Notes under the pieces: model-generated
What the model was told of the DNA's origin: nothing
The model's database searches: none
The model's input: the letters and a program-made list of their open reading frames with translations, nothing else
Assembly (NCBI RefSeq): GCF_024585265.1
Contig: NZ_CP036533.1
Location: 1,612,001-1,676,000, forward strand
Length of the DNA: 64,000 nucleotides
DNA from: Bradyrhizobium sp. WBAH42
Lineage (GTDB): Bacteria > Pseudomonadota > Alphaproteobacteria > Rhizobiales > Xanthobacteraceae
Reading direction: 5' to 3'
In this document: in pieces, positions 1 through 7,493 of the stretch
How the letters are laid out: every line of letters begins with the position of its first letter
Numbering within the stretch: the first letter of the stretch is position 1
Translations under genes and position numbers: made by a program

Positions 1-513
1 CTGGACATATTCGCGCGTCCGCAGCGACAGCACCTCGCCGCGCACGAGGCGGGCGACCGGCGGCCAACTCACCACTGCGATCGAGGCGACGATCGAATAG
101 ATCGAGGGCTGCAGGATCGCGACCAGCACGATCGCGAGCGCGAAGCTCGGAATGGTCTGGAAGAACTCGGTGAAGCGCATCAGGGCGTCGTCGACCTTGC
201 CGCCGAAATAACCGGCCGTGGCGCCGATCGGCACGCCGACGATCAGCGCCACCAGCGTGGAGACGAGGCCGACCAGAAGCGAGACGCGGGCGCCGAAGAT
301 CATGCCGGCGAAGATGTCGCGGCCGAGCGCGTCGGTGCCGAGCGGCACGGCCCCGAGCGTGAACGGCGGCAGGAACGGCCGCTGCACCATGCGCCAGGGC
401 GAGTTCGGGAACAGCATCGGCCCGAACACCGCGACGGAGACTGCGACCAGGAGGATGACGAGCCCGATGACGCCGCTCGGGCTCCTCAGCATCGATTTCC
501 AGAACTGTTTCAT
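1..513 (-). CDS. Peptide ABC transporter permease, DppC type (3' part beyond window)
   Basis: Inner-membrane permease subunit of a dipeptide/oligopeptide/nickel-type ABC importer. Only the first 171 codons are present; the frame stays open to base 1. It starts with a short cytoplasmic tail and one membrane helix, followed by the DppC-family pattern GTDALGRDIFAGMIFGARVS and then the start of the multi-helix BPD_transp_1 domain. The ATG (513-511) overlaps the stop of the upstream permease as ATGA, a typical translational coupling. With the next two genes it forms a binding protein-permease-permease operon; the ATPase genes presumably lie outside the window to the left. The substrate is unknown; peptides are the family default. 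Confidence 0.9.
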   Translation of the reverse strand, partial: MKQFWKSMLRSPSGVIGLVILLVAVSVAVFGPMLFPNSPWRMVQRPFLPPFTLGAVPLGTDALGRDIFAGMIFGARVSLLVGLVSTLVALIVGVPIGATAGYFGGKVDDALMRFTEFFQTIPSFALAIVLVAILQPSIYSIVASIAVVSWPPVARLVRGEVLSLRTREYVQ

Positions 514-1481
514 GAGGCGTATTCGATGCGCGGATCGACCAGGCGATAGACGAGGTCGGTGACGAGGTTGAAGATCAGGACCATGGCGGAGCAGATCACG
601 AACACGCCGAGCAGCAGATTGTAGTCGCGCTGCAGCAGGGCGTCGTACATCAGCCGCCCGATCCCGGGCCAGGCGAACACGGTCTCGGTGATGACGGCGC
701 CGCCGATCAGCGTGCCGGAATGCACGCCGGCGAGCGTCACCACCGGCAGCAGCGCATTGCGCAGCACGTGGCGGCGCTGGATCACGGCGTCGCTAAGGCC
801 CTTGGCGCGCGCCGTCTTGACGAAGTCGAGCCGTTTCACCTCGAGCATCGAGGCGCGCGTCATGCGGGTGTAGGTCGCCATGAAGAACAGGCCGAGCGTC
901 ATCGCCGGCATGATCAGGTGCTTTGCGACATCGACCGCATGGGCAAGGCCGGTGAGGTTGGCGCCGACCGTCTCGTAACCGAAGCTAGGCAGCCAGTCGA
1001 ACGTGACCGAGAACAAGAGGATGCCCATCAGCGCCACCCAGAAGATCGGCATGGCGTAGAAGATCAGCGCGAACACGGTGATGCCGGTGTCGAGAAAGGT
1101 TCCGGCAAAGCGCGCGGCGAAGGTGCCGCAGAGGATGCCGAGCATCAGCGAGATCGCGAATGCCGTCAGGGTCAGCAGCAGCGTCGCCGGCAGCCGCTCG
1201 CCGATCAGCTTCGCGACCGGTGCCTGCTGGCGGAAGGAAAAGCCGAGGTCGAGGCCGACGACGCCCTTGACGTAGATGAAGAGCTGCTCGGGCAGCGGCT
1301 TGTCGAGGCCGAACTTCTCCCGGAGCTGCTTGACGAAGACCTGGTCGCTGGCCCCGGCTTCGCCCGCCATCACGATCGCGGGATCGCCGGGCGCCAGGCG
1401 GATCAGGAAGAAATTGAGGACGACGATCGCGAGCAGGACGATCACGCCCTTCAGAATACGCTGAGCGACGAAGGAGAGCAT
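510..1481 (-). CDS. Peptide ABC transporter permease, DppB type
   Basis: Membrane permease subunit, 323 residues, the usual size for DppB/OppB. It begins with the N-terminal helix preceded by FVAQRILKG, continues with the family segment RLAPGDPAI near residue 35, and has the BPD_transp_1 core with the EAA-loop sequence TARAKGLSDAVIQRRHVLRNA. I chose the ATG at 1481 because it places the hydrophobic N-terminus as in homologues; an upstream in-frame start at 1514 would add a charged extension inside an intergenic repeat. The stop overlaps the start of the DppC gene. Between this gene and the binding-protein gene lie 199 bases holding two GC-rich hairpin repeats. Confidence 0.93.
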   Translation of the reverse strand: MLSFVAQRILKGVIVLLAIVVLNFFLIRLAPGDPAIVMAGEAGASDQVFVKQLREKFGLDKPLPEQLFIYVKGVVGLDLGFSFRQQAPVAKLIGERLPATLLLTLTAFAISLMLGILCGTFAARFAGTFLDTGITVFALIFYAMPIFWVALMGILLFSVTFDWLPSFGYETVGANLTGLAHAVDVAKHLIMPAMTLGLFFMATYTRMTRASMLEVKRLDFVKTARAKGLSDAVIQRRHVLRNALLPVVTLAGVHSGTLIGGAVITETVFAWPGIGRLMYDALLQRDYNLLLGVFVICSAMVLIFNLVTDLVYRLVDPRIEYAS

Positions 1482-1530
1482 GATCAAACGGCGATGATAT
1501 CGGGGTGGCCGCAACCGCAGCGGCGGTGCG

Positions 1531-1655
1531 CTCCCTCTCCCGCTTGCGGGGGAGGGCAGGGGAGGGGGTGCTTCCGCAAAGGGATTGCCAAGAGGAGAGA
1601 GCCCTCACCCGCTACGCTCTTCGAGCTTAGCGACCTCTCCCGCAAGCGGGAGAGG
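1531..1655. repeat. Pair of GC-rich palindromic intergenic repeats
   Basis: Two related stem-loops sit in the gap between the binding-protein and permease genes. One at about 1531-1566 is built on CTCTCCCGCTTGCGGGGGAG. The other, at 1634-1655, is a perfect palindrome with arms CCTCTCCCGC and GCGGGAGAGG. Such CTCTCCCGCAAGCGGGAGAG units are, from memory, dispersed throughout Bradyrhizobium genomes. In this position they could stabilise the binding-protein mRNA or reduce read-through into the permeases. Confidence 0.7.
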
Positions 1656-1680
1656 TAAGGGGAGTTCGGAGCGCCTGCCG

Positions 1681-3231
1681 TCACTTGTCGAGCCATGCGT
1701 CCTTGAAGCCATCGTTGACCCCGATCCCCGTGGTGATCAGGTTCTTGACCTTGCAGCGCGTGATGGTCGGGAATTGCAGCTCGAGCATCCAGGCCACCGG
1801 CACGTCCTCGACCAGGATCTTCTGCGCCTTCTCGTAGATTTCCTTGCGCTTGGAGTCGGGCGTCGCCACCGCGCCGTCGGCGAACAGCTTGTCGATCTCA
1901 GGGTTGGAATAGCCCTCGACGTTGTTGAAGACCTGGCCCTTGGCGATGTTGCTGGAGATGTAGTTGCGCCCCACCCCCAGCGCGGGATCGCCGTACTGGT
2001 AGAGATAGGTGAAGGCGATGTCGTAATCCCAGTCGCTGATCTTCTGGTTGCCGCCGGCAACGTCGGTGGCGATCGTCTCGATGGTCATGCCGACGTCCTG
2101 GAGATTCTGCTTCACGGCTTCACCCCAGCGCTGCCAGGTCTCGCCATAGGCCAGCGGCAAAAGGCGGATCTTCTCGCCCTTGTAGCCGGCTTCCTTCAGC
2201 AGCGCCTTGGCCTTGGCCGGATCGTAGGGATACTTCTTCACGTCGTCGGTGTAGTACTTGATGGTCGAGGCCGACGGGCCGGTGGCGACCTTGCCGAGCC
2301 CGTTCCAGATCACGTCCTTGGCGAAGTCGCGATCGACCGCATACATGATCGCCTGCCGCACCCGCTTGTCGGCGAGCGGACCCTGGCGGTTGTTGAGCCA
2401 CAGCCAGGCCAGCGGCGAGAAGAATTCCCAGCCGGCGCCGGTGACGCAGGTGTCCTTCAGCTTGGACAGGCGCGGCACGTCGAAATTCTCGACCGAGCCG
2501 CCGGGCAGCACGTCGACCTTGCCGGTCTCGTACGCCACCGAGCGCGCGGCGGCGTCGGGAATGATCTGCCAGTAGATCTCGTCGAGGTAGGGCTTGCCCT
2601 TCTCGTGGTAGTTCGGATTCTTGATCAGGCGGATGAACGAGCCCTTCTGCCATTCCTTGAACATGAAGGGCCCGGTGCCGATGGGCGCGTTGTTGTAGGG
2701 ATTGGTCTTCCAGTCGGTGCCGTCGTAGAGATGCTTCGGCACCATCGGCATCGAGCCGACCTCGAAGATGCCGAGGAACGGGCCGAACGGCTGCTTCAGC
2801 GTGAACACCACCGTGTAATCGTCCGGCGTCTCGATCTTGTCGACCTGCGCCAGGTTGGTGCGGGCGCGCGCATGGGTCTGCTTCAGCATCTCGATCGAGA
2901 ACAGCACGTCGGCGGCGGTGAAGGGCTTGCCGTCATGCCAGGTCACGCCCTTCTTCAGCTTGAAGGCGTAGGTCTTGGCGTCCTCGCTGACGCTCCAGCT
3001 CTCGGCAAGCTCCGGCAGCGGGTCGAGCTTGGGGCTGTAGCGCAAGAGGCCTTCGAAGATGTTGCCCGAGACCATCTGGACCGGGCCGTTCTGGACCATC
3101 GCAAGCATCAGGCCCGGCGGCTCGGGTTGGATCACGGCATTGATCACACCGCCCGTCTTCGGTTCTTGTGCCAGCGCAGGGGCCGCAAGGCCGCAAGCCA
3201 GGAGGAGACCAAGCAACACTCGTTTTGGCAT
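1681..3231 (-). CDS. Periplasmic peptide-binding protein (SBP_bac_5 family)
   Basis: Extracytoplasmic solute-binding protein of a Dpp/Opp-type ABC importer, 516 residues, a normal length. Residues 1-21 form a Sec signal peptide ending in APALA before QEPKTGG. The mature part shows the family landmarks: YAFKLKKGVTWHDGKPFTA around residues 90-110, then NNAPIGTGPFMFKEW, then VRQAIMYAVDR. It is the first gene of the minus-strand operon leading to the two permeases. Upstream (3232-3545) there is no gene. The ligand cannot be deduced; peptides, opines or nickel complexes are all possible in this family. Confidence 0.93.
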   Translation of the reverse strand: MPKRVLLGLLLACGLAAPALAQEPKTGGVINAVIQPEPPGLMLAMVQNGPVQMVSGNIFEGLLRYSPKLDPLPELAESWSVSEDAKTYAFKLKKGVTWHDGKPFTAADVLFSIEMLKQTHARARTNLAQVDKIETPDDYTVVFTLKQPFGPFLGIFEVGSMPMVPKHLYDGTDWKTNPYNNAPIGTGPFMFKEWQKGSFIRLIKNPNYHEKGKPYLDEIYWQIIPDAAARSVAYETGKVDVLPGGSVENFDVPRLSKLKDTCVTGAGWEFFSPLAWLWLNNRQGPLADKRVRQAIMYAVDRDFAKDVIWNGLGKVATGPSASTIKYYTDDVKKYPYDPAKAKALLKEAGYKGEKIRLLPLAYGETWQRWGEAVKQNLQDVGMTIETIATDVAGGNQKISDWDYDIAFTYLYQYGDPALGVGRNYISSNIAKGQVFNNVEGYSNPEIDKLFADGAVATPDSKRKEIYEKAQKILVEDVPVAWMLELQFPTITRCKVKNLITTGIGVNDGFKDAWLDK

Positions 3232-3545
3232 GTCGTATCTTTCTCAAGCGAGACCGGCCGCAAGCGCTTCGCAGGCGCCCTGGCGCGCAAAGCGACGGTC
3301 GGTCCATCCCAGTCCCCATCCGCCATCGAGGCTCACACAGTCCCGTTCGGCGCGGCAAGATGAAAGTCGCGACAGTGCACGCACAAAAAATGTACAGCGC
3401 GTCCTGTTTTGATGAGTTGGGCTTGTATTGCTGGGCGTCCGTCACGTTCGTCGTGCGTCGACATGACGGCTGCGAATAGCGACACAGCGTCGCGGCATGG
3501 CGGCGGCGAGAGCGCCCTCGCGCTTACCCGCCAGGGCAAGACGTC
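3232..3545. other. Intergenic region upstream of the binding-protein gene
   Basis: A 314-base gap between the start of the minus-strand peptide-binding-protein gene and the stop of the upstream regulator gene. It must carry the promoter of the transporter operon. I see short open frames without ribosome binding sites and no convincing promoter, hairpin terminator or repeat. Confidence 0.5.
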
Positions 3546-5093
3546 TCACCGCAACCCGGCGCGGCGGAATCCCTCCAGATAGTGGTCGCGATCTCGCTCG
3601 TCGGCCCACGGCAGCTGCGTCGCGATCCAGTGCAGCGAGATGTTCGGCTGGGTGCGGCGGAGCTCGCCGAGTGCCATCTCCGCCAGCGCGCCATCGCCGG
3701 TCATGCCGGCGGAGACGGCGAGCACGCGGTAGGCGCCGGTGAGGTCGCCGCGGTGCCGGATCGCCTCGCGCGCGAGCGCGATGGCCTCGCCATAGCGCCG
3801 CTCGGTGAAGCGCGCATAGGCGGCGATGCCGTGATAGATCGCCAGTGATGGATCGCGCGGTGACAGCCGGATCGCCTTTTGCGCGGCCTCGAACGAGTCG
3901 TTCGAGCGTCCGGCATAGGACAGCGCCAGCGCGTAATAGCCCTGCGCCAGCGAGAAGTTCGGATTGAGCGCGAGCGCCTGCTCGAATTCGGACAGCGCGT
4001 CTGTGAGCCTGCGGGTCGAGAAGCAGACGCTGCCGAGCGCGGCATGCGCCCAGGAATCCTCATGGTCGCAGCGCACCGCTTTGAGCGCGGCGGCTTCCGC
4101 GGCCGGCGCAACCGCGGCGAGCTCGATCCAGCCGAGATGCACGCCGAACATGTCGTTCACGGCCAGCAGCGACAGCGCCTGGCCGTAATTCGGATCGATC
4201 GCGATCGCGCGCGCGAGCAGCGCCTTCGCGGCCTCGTGATCCTGGCGCGTCACGCGCCAATAATGCGACAGCGCGCGCATCAAGAGGTCCCAGGCGTCGA
4301 GGCTCGCCGGCGGCTTGCGATGGCTGCGGAAATTCTCGGCCGCGTGGATCTGCGGCTCGATCGCCGCGGCGATCGCGTTGGTGATCTCGTCCTGCACGGC
4401 GAAGACATCGACGAGCTCGCGGTCATAGCGCTCGGCCCAGAGATGGCTGCCCGAGACGGCGTCGTTGAGCTGTGCGGTGATGCGCACGCGGTTGTTTGCC
4501 TTGCGCACGCTGCCTTCGACGATGTAGCGGACACCGAGCTCCTCGGCGATCTGCCTGATATGGACCGCGCGTCCCTTGTAGGTGAAGGAGGAGTTGCGGG
4601 CGATCACCATGAACCAGCGCTGCCTCGACAGCGCGGTGAGGATGTCCTCGCTGATCCCGTCGCCGAAATAGTCCTGGGCGGGATCGCCGCTCATGTTCTC
4701 GAAGGCGAGTACGGCGATCGCCGGGCGGTCCGCCGCGCGCGGGGGAGCGGGCTTGGCTTCCGTCCGCGTAGGCGACGCCGCCACCTCTTCCCGGACCTCG
4801 CCGACGAAACGAAAGCCCTTGCGCGGAATGGTCTTGATCAGGCGCTGCGTCGCACCGTCATCGCCCAGCGCCTTGCGCGCGGCGTTGATCCGGCTGTTCA
4901 GCGCGGAATCCGACACGATCCGGTCGTTCCAGATCTGGCTGATCAGGTCATCCTTGCTGACCACTCGCGCCCGTTGCGCGACCAGATAAAGCAGCAGATC
5001 GAACACTTGCGGCTGCAACGGAACGATCGTTCCCTCGCATGTGAGCTCCCGAAGGTCACCGTCCAGCACGTTGTTTTCAAAGCGAAATCGCAC
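3546..5093 (-). CDS. Winged-helix regulator with TolB-like and TPR domains (CadC-like)
   Basis: Predicted transcriptional regulator of 515 residues. Residues 1-100 form an OmpR/CadC-type winged helix (Trans_reg_C) with QPQVFDLLLYLVAQRARVVS and the C-terminal hairpin LIKTIPRKGFRFVGEV. After a Pro/Ala-rich linker comes the domain seen in many cyclase-linked or TPR-linked regulators: IAVLAFENMSGDP followed by FGDGISEDILTALSR. From about residue 260 tetratricopeptide repeats occupy the rest (for example YGQALSLLAVNDM, SWAHAALGSVCF, LAQGYYALALSYAG). No membrane helix is obvious, unlike true CadC. It is divergent from the methyltransferase gene at 5227, and a 22-bp tandem repeat lies directly before its start, a possible autoregulatory operator. 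Confidence 0.88.
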   Translation of the reverse strand: MRFRFENNVLDGDLRELTCEGTIVPLQPQVFDLLLYLVAQRARVVSKDDLISQIWNDRIVSDSALNSRINAARKALGDDGATQRLIKTIPRKGFRFVGEVREEVAASPTRTEAKPAPPRAADRPAIAVLAFENMSGDPAQDYFGDGISEDILTALSRQRWFMVIARNSSFTYKGRAVHIRQIAEELGVRYIVEGSVRKANNRVRITAQLNDAVSGSHLWAERYDRELVDVFAVQDEITNAIAAAIEPQIHAAENFRSHRKPPASLDAWDLLMRALSHYWRVTRQDHEAAKALLARAIAIDPNYGQALSLLAVNDMFGVHLGWIELAAVAPAAEAAALKAVRCDHEDSWAHAALGSVCFSTRRLTDALSEFEQALALNPNFSLAQGYYALALSYAGRSNDSFEAAQKAIRLSPRDPSLAIYHGIAAYARFTERRYGEAIALAREAIRHRGDLTGAYRVLAVSAGMTGDGALAEMALGELRRTQPNISLHWIATQLPWADERDRDHYLEGFRRAGLR

Positions 5094-5099
5094 GTTTTC

Positions 5100-5143
5100 G
5101 TCGTCTCAAGCAAAAATCAAAGTCGTCTCAGGCGAAAATCAAT
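5100..5143. repeat. 22-bp tandem direct repeat, candidate operator
   Basis: Two adjacent copies (5100-5121 and 5122-5143) of a 22-base unit, GTCGTCTCAAGCAAAAATCA in the first copy, differing at three positions. The repeat begins seven bases upstream of the regulator start codon and lies in the divergent promoter region shared with the gene at 5227. OmpR-type winged helices bind head-to-tail direct repeats, so this could be the regulator's own binding site. Confidence 0.6.
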
Positions 5144-5226
5144 CATCTGCAAAAGCCGCGGGACGTCCGATCCGGCACGGTGCGAAGACCAAACCGTGTC
5201 GATGCCTCGGCACAACGGAGCGTTCT

Positions 5227-6015
5227 ATGACCCAACTCGATCACCAGGTTCATTCCATCGGCCCGGAGATTACGGGCTCTCGCATTTTCAGGTTCATTGC
5301 CTTTCTGTACGGAATTGCGGCGTATCTCGTGTTTTTCGTCACCATTCTCTATGCGATCGGCTTCGTCATGGGGGTGATGGTGCCCAAGACCATCGACACC
5401 GGTGCCGAAGCGCCCGTCGTCCGCGCGGTCCTCATCAATCTGCTGCTGATGTCGCTGTTCGCGGTTCAACACAGCGTGATGGCGCGCCAGCAATTCAAGG
5501 ATTGGTGGACGCAGTTCGTCCCCAAGCCGGTCGAGCGAAGCACCTACGTGCTGTTCGCGAGCCTGTCACTGCTCCTCCTGTTCTGGCAGTGGCGTCCGCT
5601 GCCGTCGGTCATATGGAGCGTGGAGAACCCCGATCTTGCCGTGACACTGGTCACGTTGTCCTTCGCCGGCTGGGTGCTGGTGTTCACCTCGACCTTCATC
5701 ATCAACCATTTCGAATTGTTCGGCCTGCATCAGGTGACCAATCATCTCGTCGGCAAGGAGATGGAGCCGCCGCGCTTCAGGACGCCGCTGCTCTACAAGT
5801 TCGTCCGCCATCCGATCTATCTCGGCTTCATCGTCGCGTTCTGGGCGGCGCCGGTCATGACCGCGGGTCATCTTTTGTTCGCGGCCGTGACCACGCTCTA
5901 CATCTTCGTCGGCATCGCGCTGGAGGAGAGCGATCTCGTCGATCTCTTCGGCGACGAGTACCGGCAGTACAAACAACGCGTCTCGATGCTTATTCCCTGG
6001 CGCCGATCGGTATAG
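5227..6015 (+). CDS. mddA: MddA/NnrU-like membrane methyltransferase
   Basis: Integral membrane protein, 262 residues, of the isoprenylcysteine-carboxyl/NnrU methyltransferase superfamily, most like methanethiol S-methyltransferase MddA, which makes dimethyl sulfide from methanethiol with SAM. Five to six membrane helices are visible, then the C-terminal active-site signature YKFVRHPIYLGFIVAFWAAP and the acidic/aromatic motif EESDLVDLFGDEYRQYKQRV. The ATG at 5227 is preceded by GGAG at about ten bases; longer in-frame starts would overlap the divergent regulator. MddA homologues have been described in Bradyrhizobium (recalled from the literature). An alternative reading is a generic NnrU-type methyltransferase with a different acceptor. 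Confidence 0.75.
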   Translation: MTQLDHQVHSIGPEITGSRIFRFIAFLYGIAAYLVFFVTILYAIGFVMGVMVPKTIDTGAEAPVVRAVLINLLLMSLFAVQHSVMARQQFKDWWTQFVPKPVERSTYVLFASLSLLLLFWQWRPLPSVIWSVENPDLAVTLVTLSFAGWVLVFTSTFIINHFELFGLHQVTNHLVGKEMEPPRFRTPLLYKFVRHPIYLGFIVAFWAAPVMTAGHLLFAAVTTLYIFVGIALEESDLVDLFGDEYRQYKQRVSMLIPWRRSV

Positions 6016-6107
6016 TCTCGGCCAAGCCGCGCGCGTCCAATCGAAAGAAGGACGCGCGGGGCGCCGATGCGCAATAACAATCCTTCAGAAAAACGGAGAG
6101 GTTCCAG

Positions 6108-6530
6108 ATGAAACATGTCGGAAACTGCTTCTGCGGCGCGGTCACGGTCGAGGTCACGGGCGCGCCGGAGGCGATGGGCTATTGCCATTGCCGCTCCTGC
6201 CGCTCGTGGTCGGGCGGTCCGGTCAACGCCTTCAGCCTGTGGAAGCCGGAGGCCGTGCGCATCACCGAAGGCGCTCAGAATGTCGAGACGTTCGCCAAGA
6301 CGCCACTCAGCCAGCGCAAATTCTGCAAGAAGTGTGGCGGCCATCTCATGACCAACCATCCGCCGCTCGGTCTGGTCGACGTCTTCACCGCCACCATCCC
6401 CACGCTCGCGTTCACGCCCGGAGTTCACGTCAATTATGCCGAGACCGTGCTGCCGATGCGCGACGGCCTGCCCAAGCTGAAGGATTTTCCGGCCGAGTTC
6501 GGCGGCAGCGGCGAGATGATGCAGGAATAG
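6108..6530 (+). CDS. GFA-family zinc protein (CENP-V/glutathione-dependent formaldehyde-activating fold)
   Basis: Small cytosolic zinc-binding protein of 140 residues, the standard length of the GFA (DUF636) family. Cysteine ligands are in place: C7 and C9 (NCFCGAV), C26, C28 and C31 (YCHCRSC), and C73 and C76 (KFCKKCGGHL). Family members were named after glutathione-dependent formaldehyde-activating enzyme, but for most no activity is established. It lies 92 bases downstream of the methyltransferase gene on the same strand; one-carbon/sulfur chemistry for both would fit but is only suggestive. A strong hairpin follows the stop. Confidence 0.9.
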   Translation: MKHVGNCFCGAVTVEVTGAPEAMGYCHCRSCRSWSGGPVNAFSLWKPEAVRITEGAQNVETFAKTPLSQRKFCKKCGGHLMTNHPPLGLVDVFTATIPTLAFTPGVHVNYAETVLPMRDGLPKLKDFPAEFGGSGEMMQE

Positions 6531-6552
6531 CGGCGCGCCTTCGGCATTTATC

Positions 6553-6579
6553 GAGAGGGCGGCAGAGCGCCGCCCTCTC
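6553..6579. terminator. Convergent hairpin terminator
   Basis: An 11-bp perfect stem, GAGAGGGCGGC paired with GCCGCCCTCTC around a 5-base loop, lies between the converging GFA gene and the small minus-strand gene. The following bases are only weakly T-rich (TGTCTTC), so efficiency is uncertain; it may serve both directions. Confidence 0.7.
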
Positions 6580-6607
6580 TGTCTTCTCCCAAGAGAGGGG
6601 CGAACGA

Positions 6608-6832
6608 CTAGCCGCCGCGCGATTCAACCACCTTGCGGCAGGAGTCCGAGAGCTTCGACTTGTTCTCGCGCAGGCAGGCATTCATCTGCGGCGGCTTGCC
6701 GATATGCTCGGCGCAGAATTTGCTGGCGTCGCCGCGGCAGGCCATTTGCTCCTGGACGGATGGACCGGACTGCGCCGCAGCGGGCAGGGCGGCAGCTGCG
6801 AGCAGCAGCGCGGCAAGAACCGAAATTTTCAT
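6608..6832 (-). CDS. Small secreted cysteine-rich-repeat protein
   Basis: A 74-residue protein with a Sec signal peptide (residues 1-20, ending PAAA before QSGPS). The mature part has one Cys-rich repeat of the GLG1 type: four cysteines spaced as in MACRGDASKFCAEHIG and MNACLRENKSKLSDSCRKVV. Such single-repeat periplasmic proteins are common in Bradyrhizobiaceae, but their function is not known. The two disulfides expected from this spacing fit an oxidising periplasm. Nothing in its neighbourhood indicates a partner. Confidence 0.85.
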   Translation of the reverse strand: MKISVLAALLLAAAALPAAAQSGPSVQEQMACRGDASKFCAEHIGKPPQMNACLRENKSKLSDSCRKVVESRGG

Positions 6833-7068
6833 GAAGCACCTCTTTGCAATCGTCGTTGGTCCCGACCGGGATCAATCGGGCCGGACCATCTCGCAAAGCC
6901 CGGCCGCGGGTCCATGCCATGTTCATGGCACCGGCCAGTCCTCCCGCCCGCGGTACCCCCATCTTCATGGCATGTATCGTTGCGCCCACTTTTGTCATTC
7001 AGGCTGCACCTCGGCTGCGAAACCCGGTGATTGCATCGGGACGCCGAACGGGAAGCAGGAGAGCAAGA

Positions 7069-7353
7069 ATGTCGAAGAGAGCTGGAGCGCTGGGCGCAAG
7101 GCTGACGGTCATGGCGCTGGCGGGCGTGGCGATGGTGTCGCTGGGCACGAGCCCGGCGCAGGCTGTGGTCTATTGCAAGACCGTCGGCGTGCCGAAGGGC
7201 TGCGTGGTGCGGCCGACTGGCGCCGTGGTGGTGGGAGCGCCGGTCGCGGCGGCGGCGGTCGCAACGCCCGGCGTCGGCGCGCCTGGCGTCGGGGTGCGCG
7301 CGGGAACGCCGATGAATCGCGGCGGGCCGGTCAATCGCGTCGGCGTGCGCTGA
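7069..7353 (+). CDS. Small secreted low-complexity protein, function unknown
   Basis: A 94-residue protein with an N-terminal signal peptide of about 32 residues (hydrophobic VMALAGVAMVSL, cleavage near SPAQA). The mature part has two cysteines in VVYCKTVGVPKGCVVRP and a Val/Ala/Pro/Gly-rich tail with short repeats such as PGVGAPGVGVRAG and NRGGPVNRVGVR. The ATG at 7069 has a purine-rich GGAAGCAGGAGAGC stretch just upstream; the longer in-frame start at 6844 would run through the divergent promoter region. I do not recognise a named family; proteins of this kind are common unannotated secreted products in Bradyrhizobium. Confidence 0.75.
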   Translation: MSKRAGALGARLTVMALAGVAMVSLGTSPAQAVVYCKTVGVPKGCVVRPTGAVVVGAPVAAAAVATPGVGAPGVGVRAGTPMNRGGPVNRVGVR

Positions 7354-7493
7354 AATTCTCCGTTCGATTGAATTGATTGGATCGCTTCGGGCCAACGGGG
7401 CCTGCGGACGAACACCCCCCGTCCTCCGCAGGAAATTTTAACCTGGCCCGTCCCCTCTCTCCGTGCGCCCCACACGTTCGGGGAGGGGGCCTT

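Noticed and set aside
1585..3363. 592-codon open frame on the plus strand
   Set aside because: It is antisense to the peptide-binding-protein gene, whose signal peptide and family motifs are unmistakable; the long frame is a by-product of high GC.
3879..6077. 732-codon open frame on the plus strand
   Set aside because: Antisense to the winged-helix/TPR regulator and out of frame with the methyltransferase; composition (Arg/Leu/His-rich) is non-protein-like.
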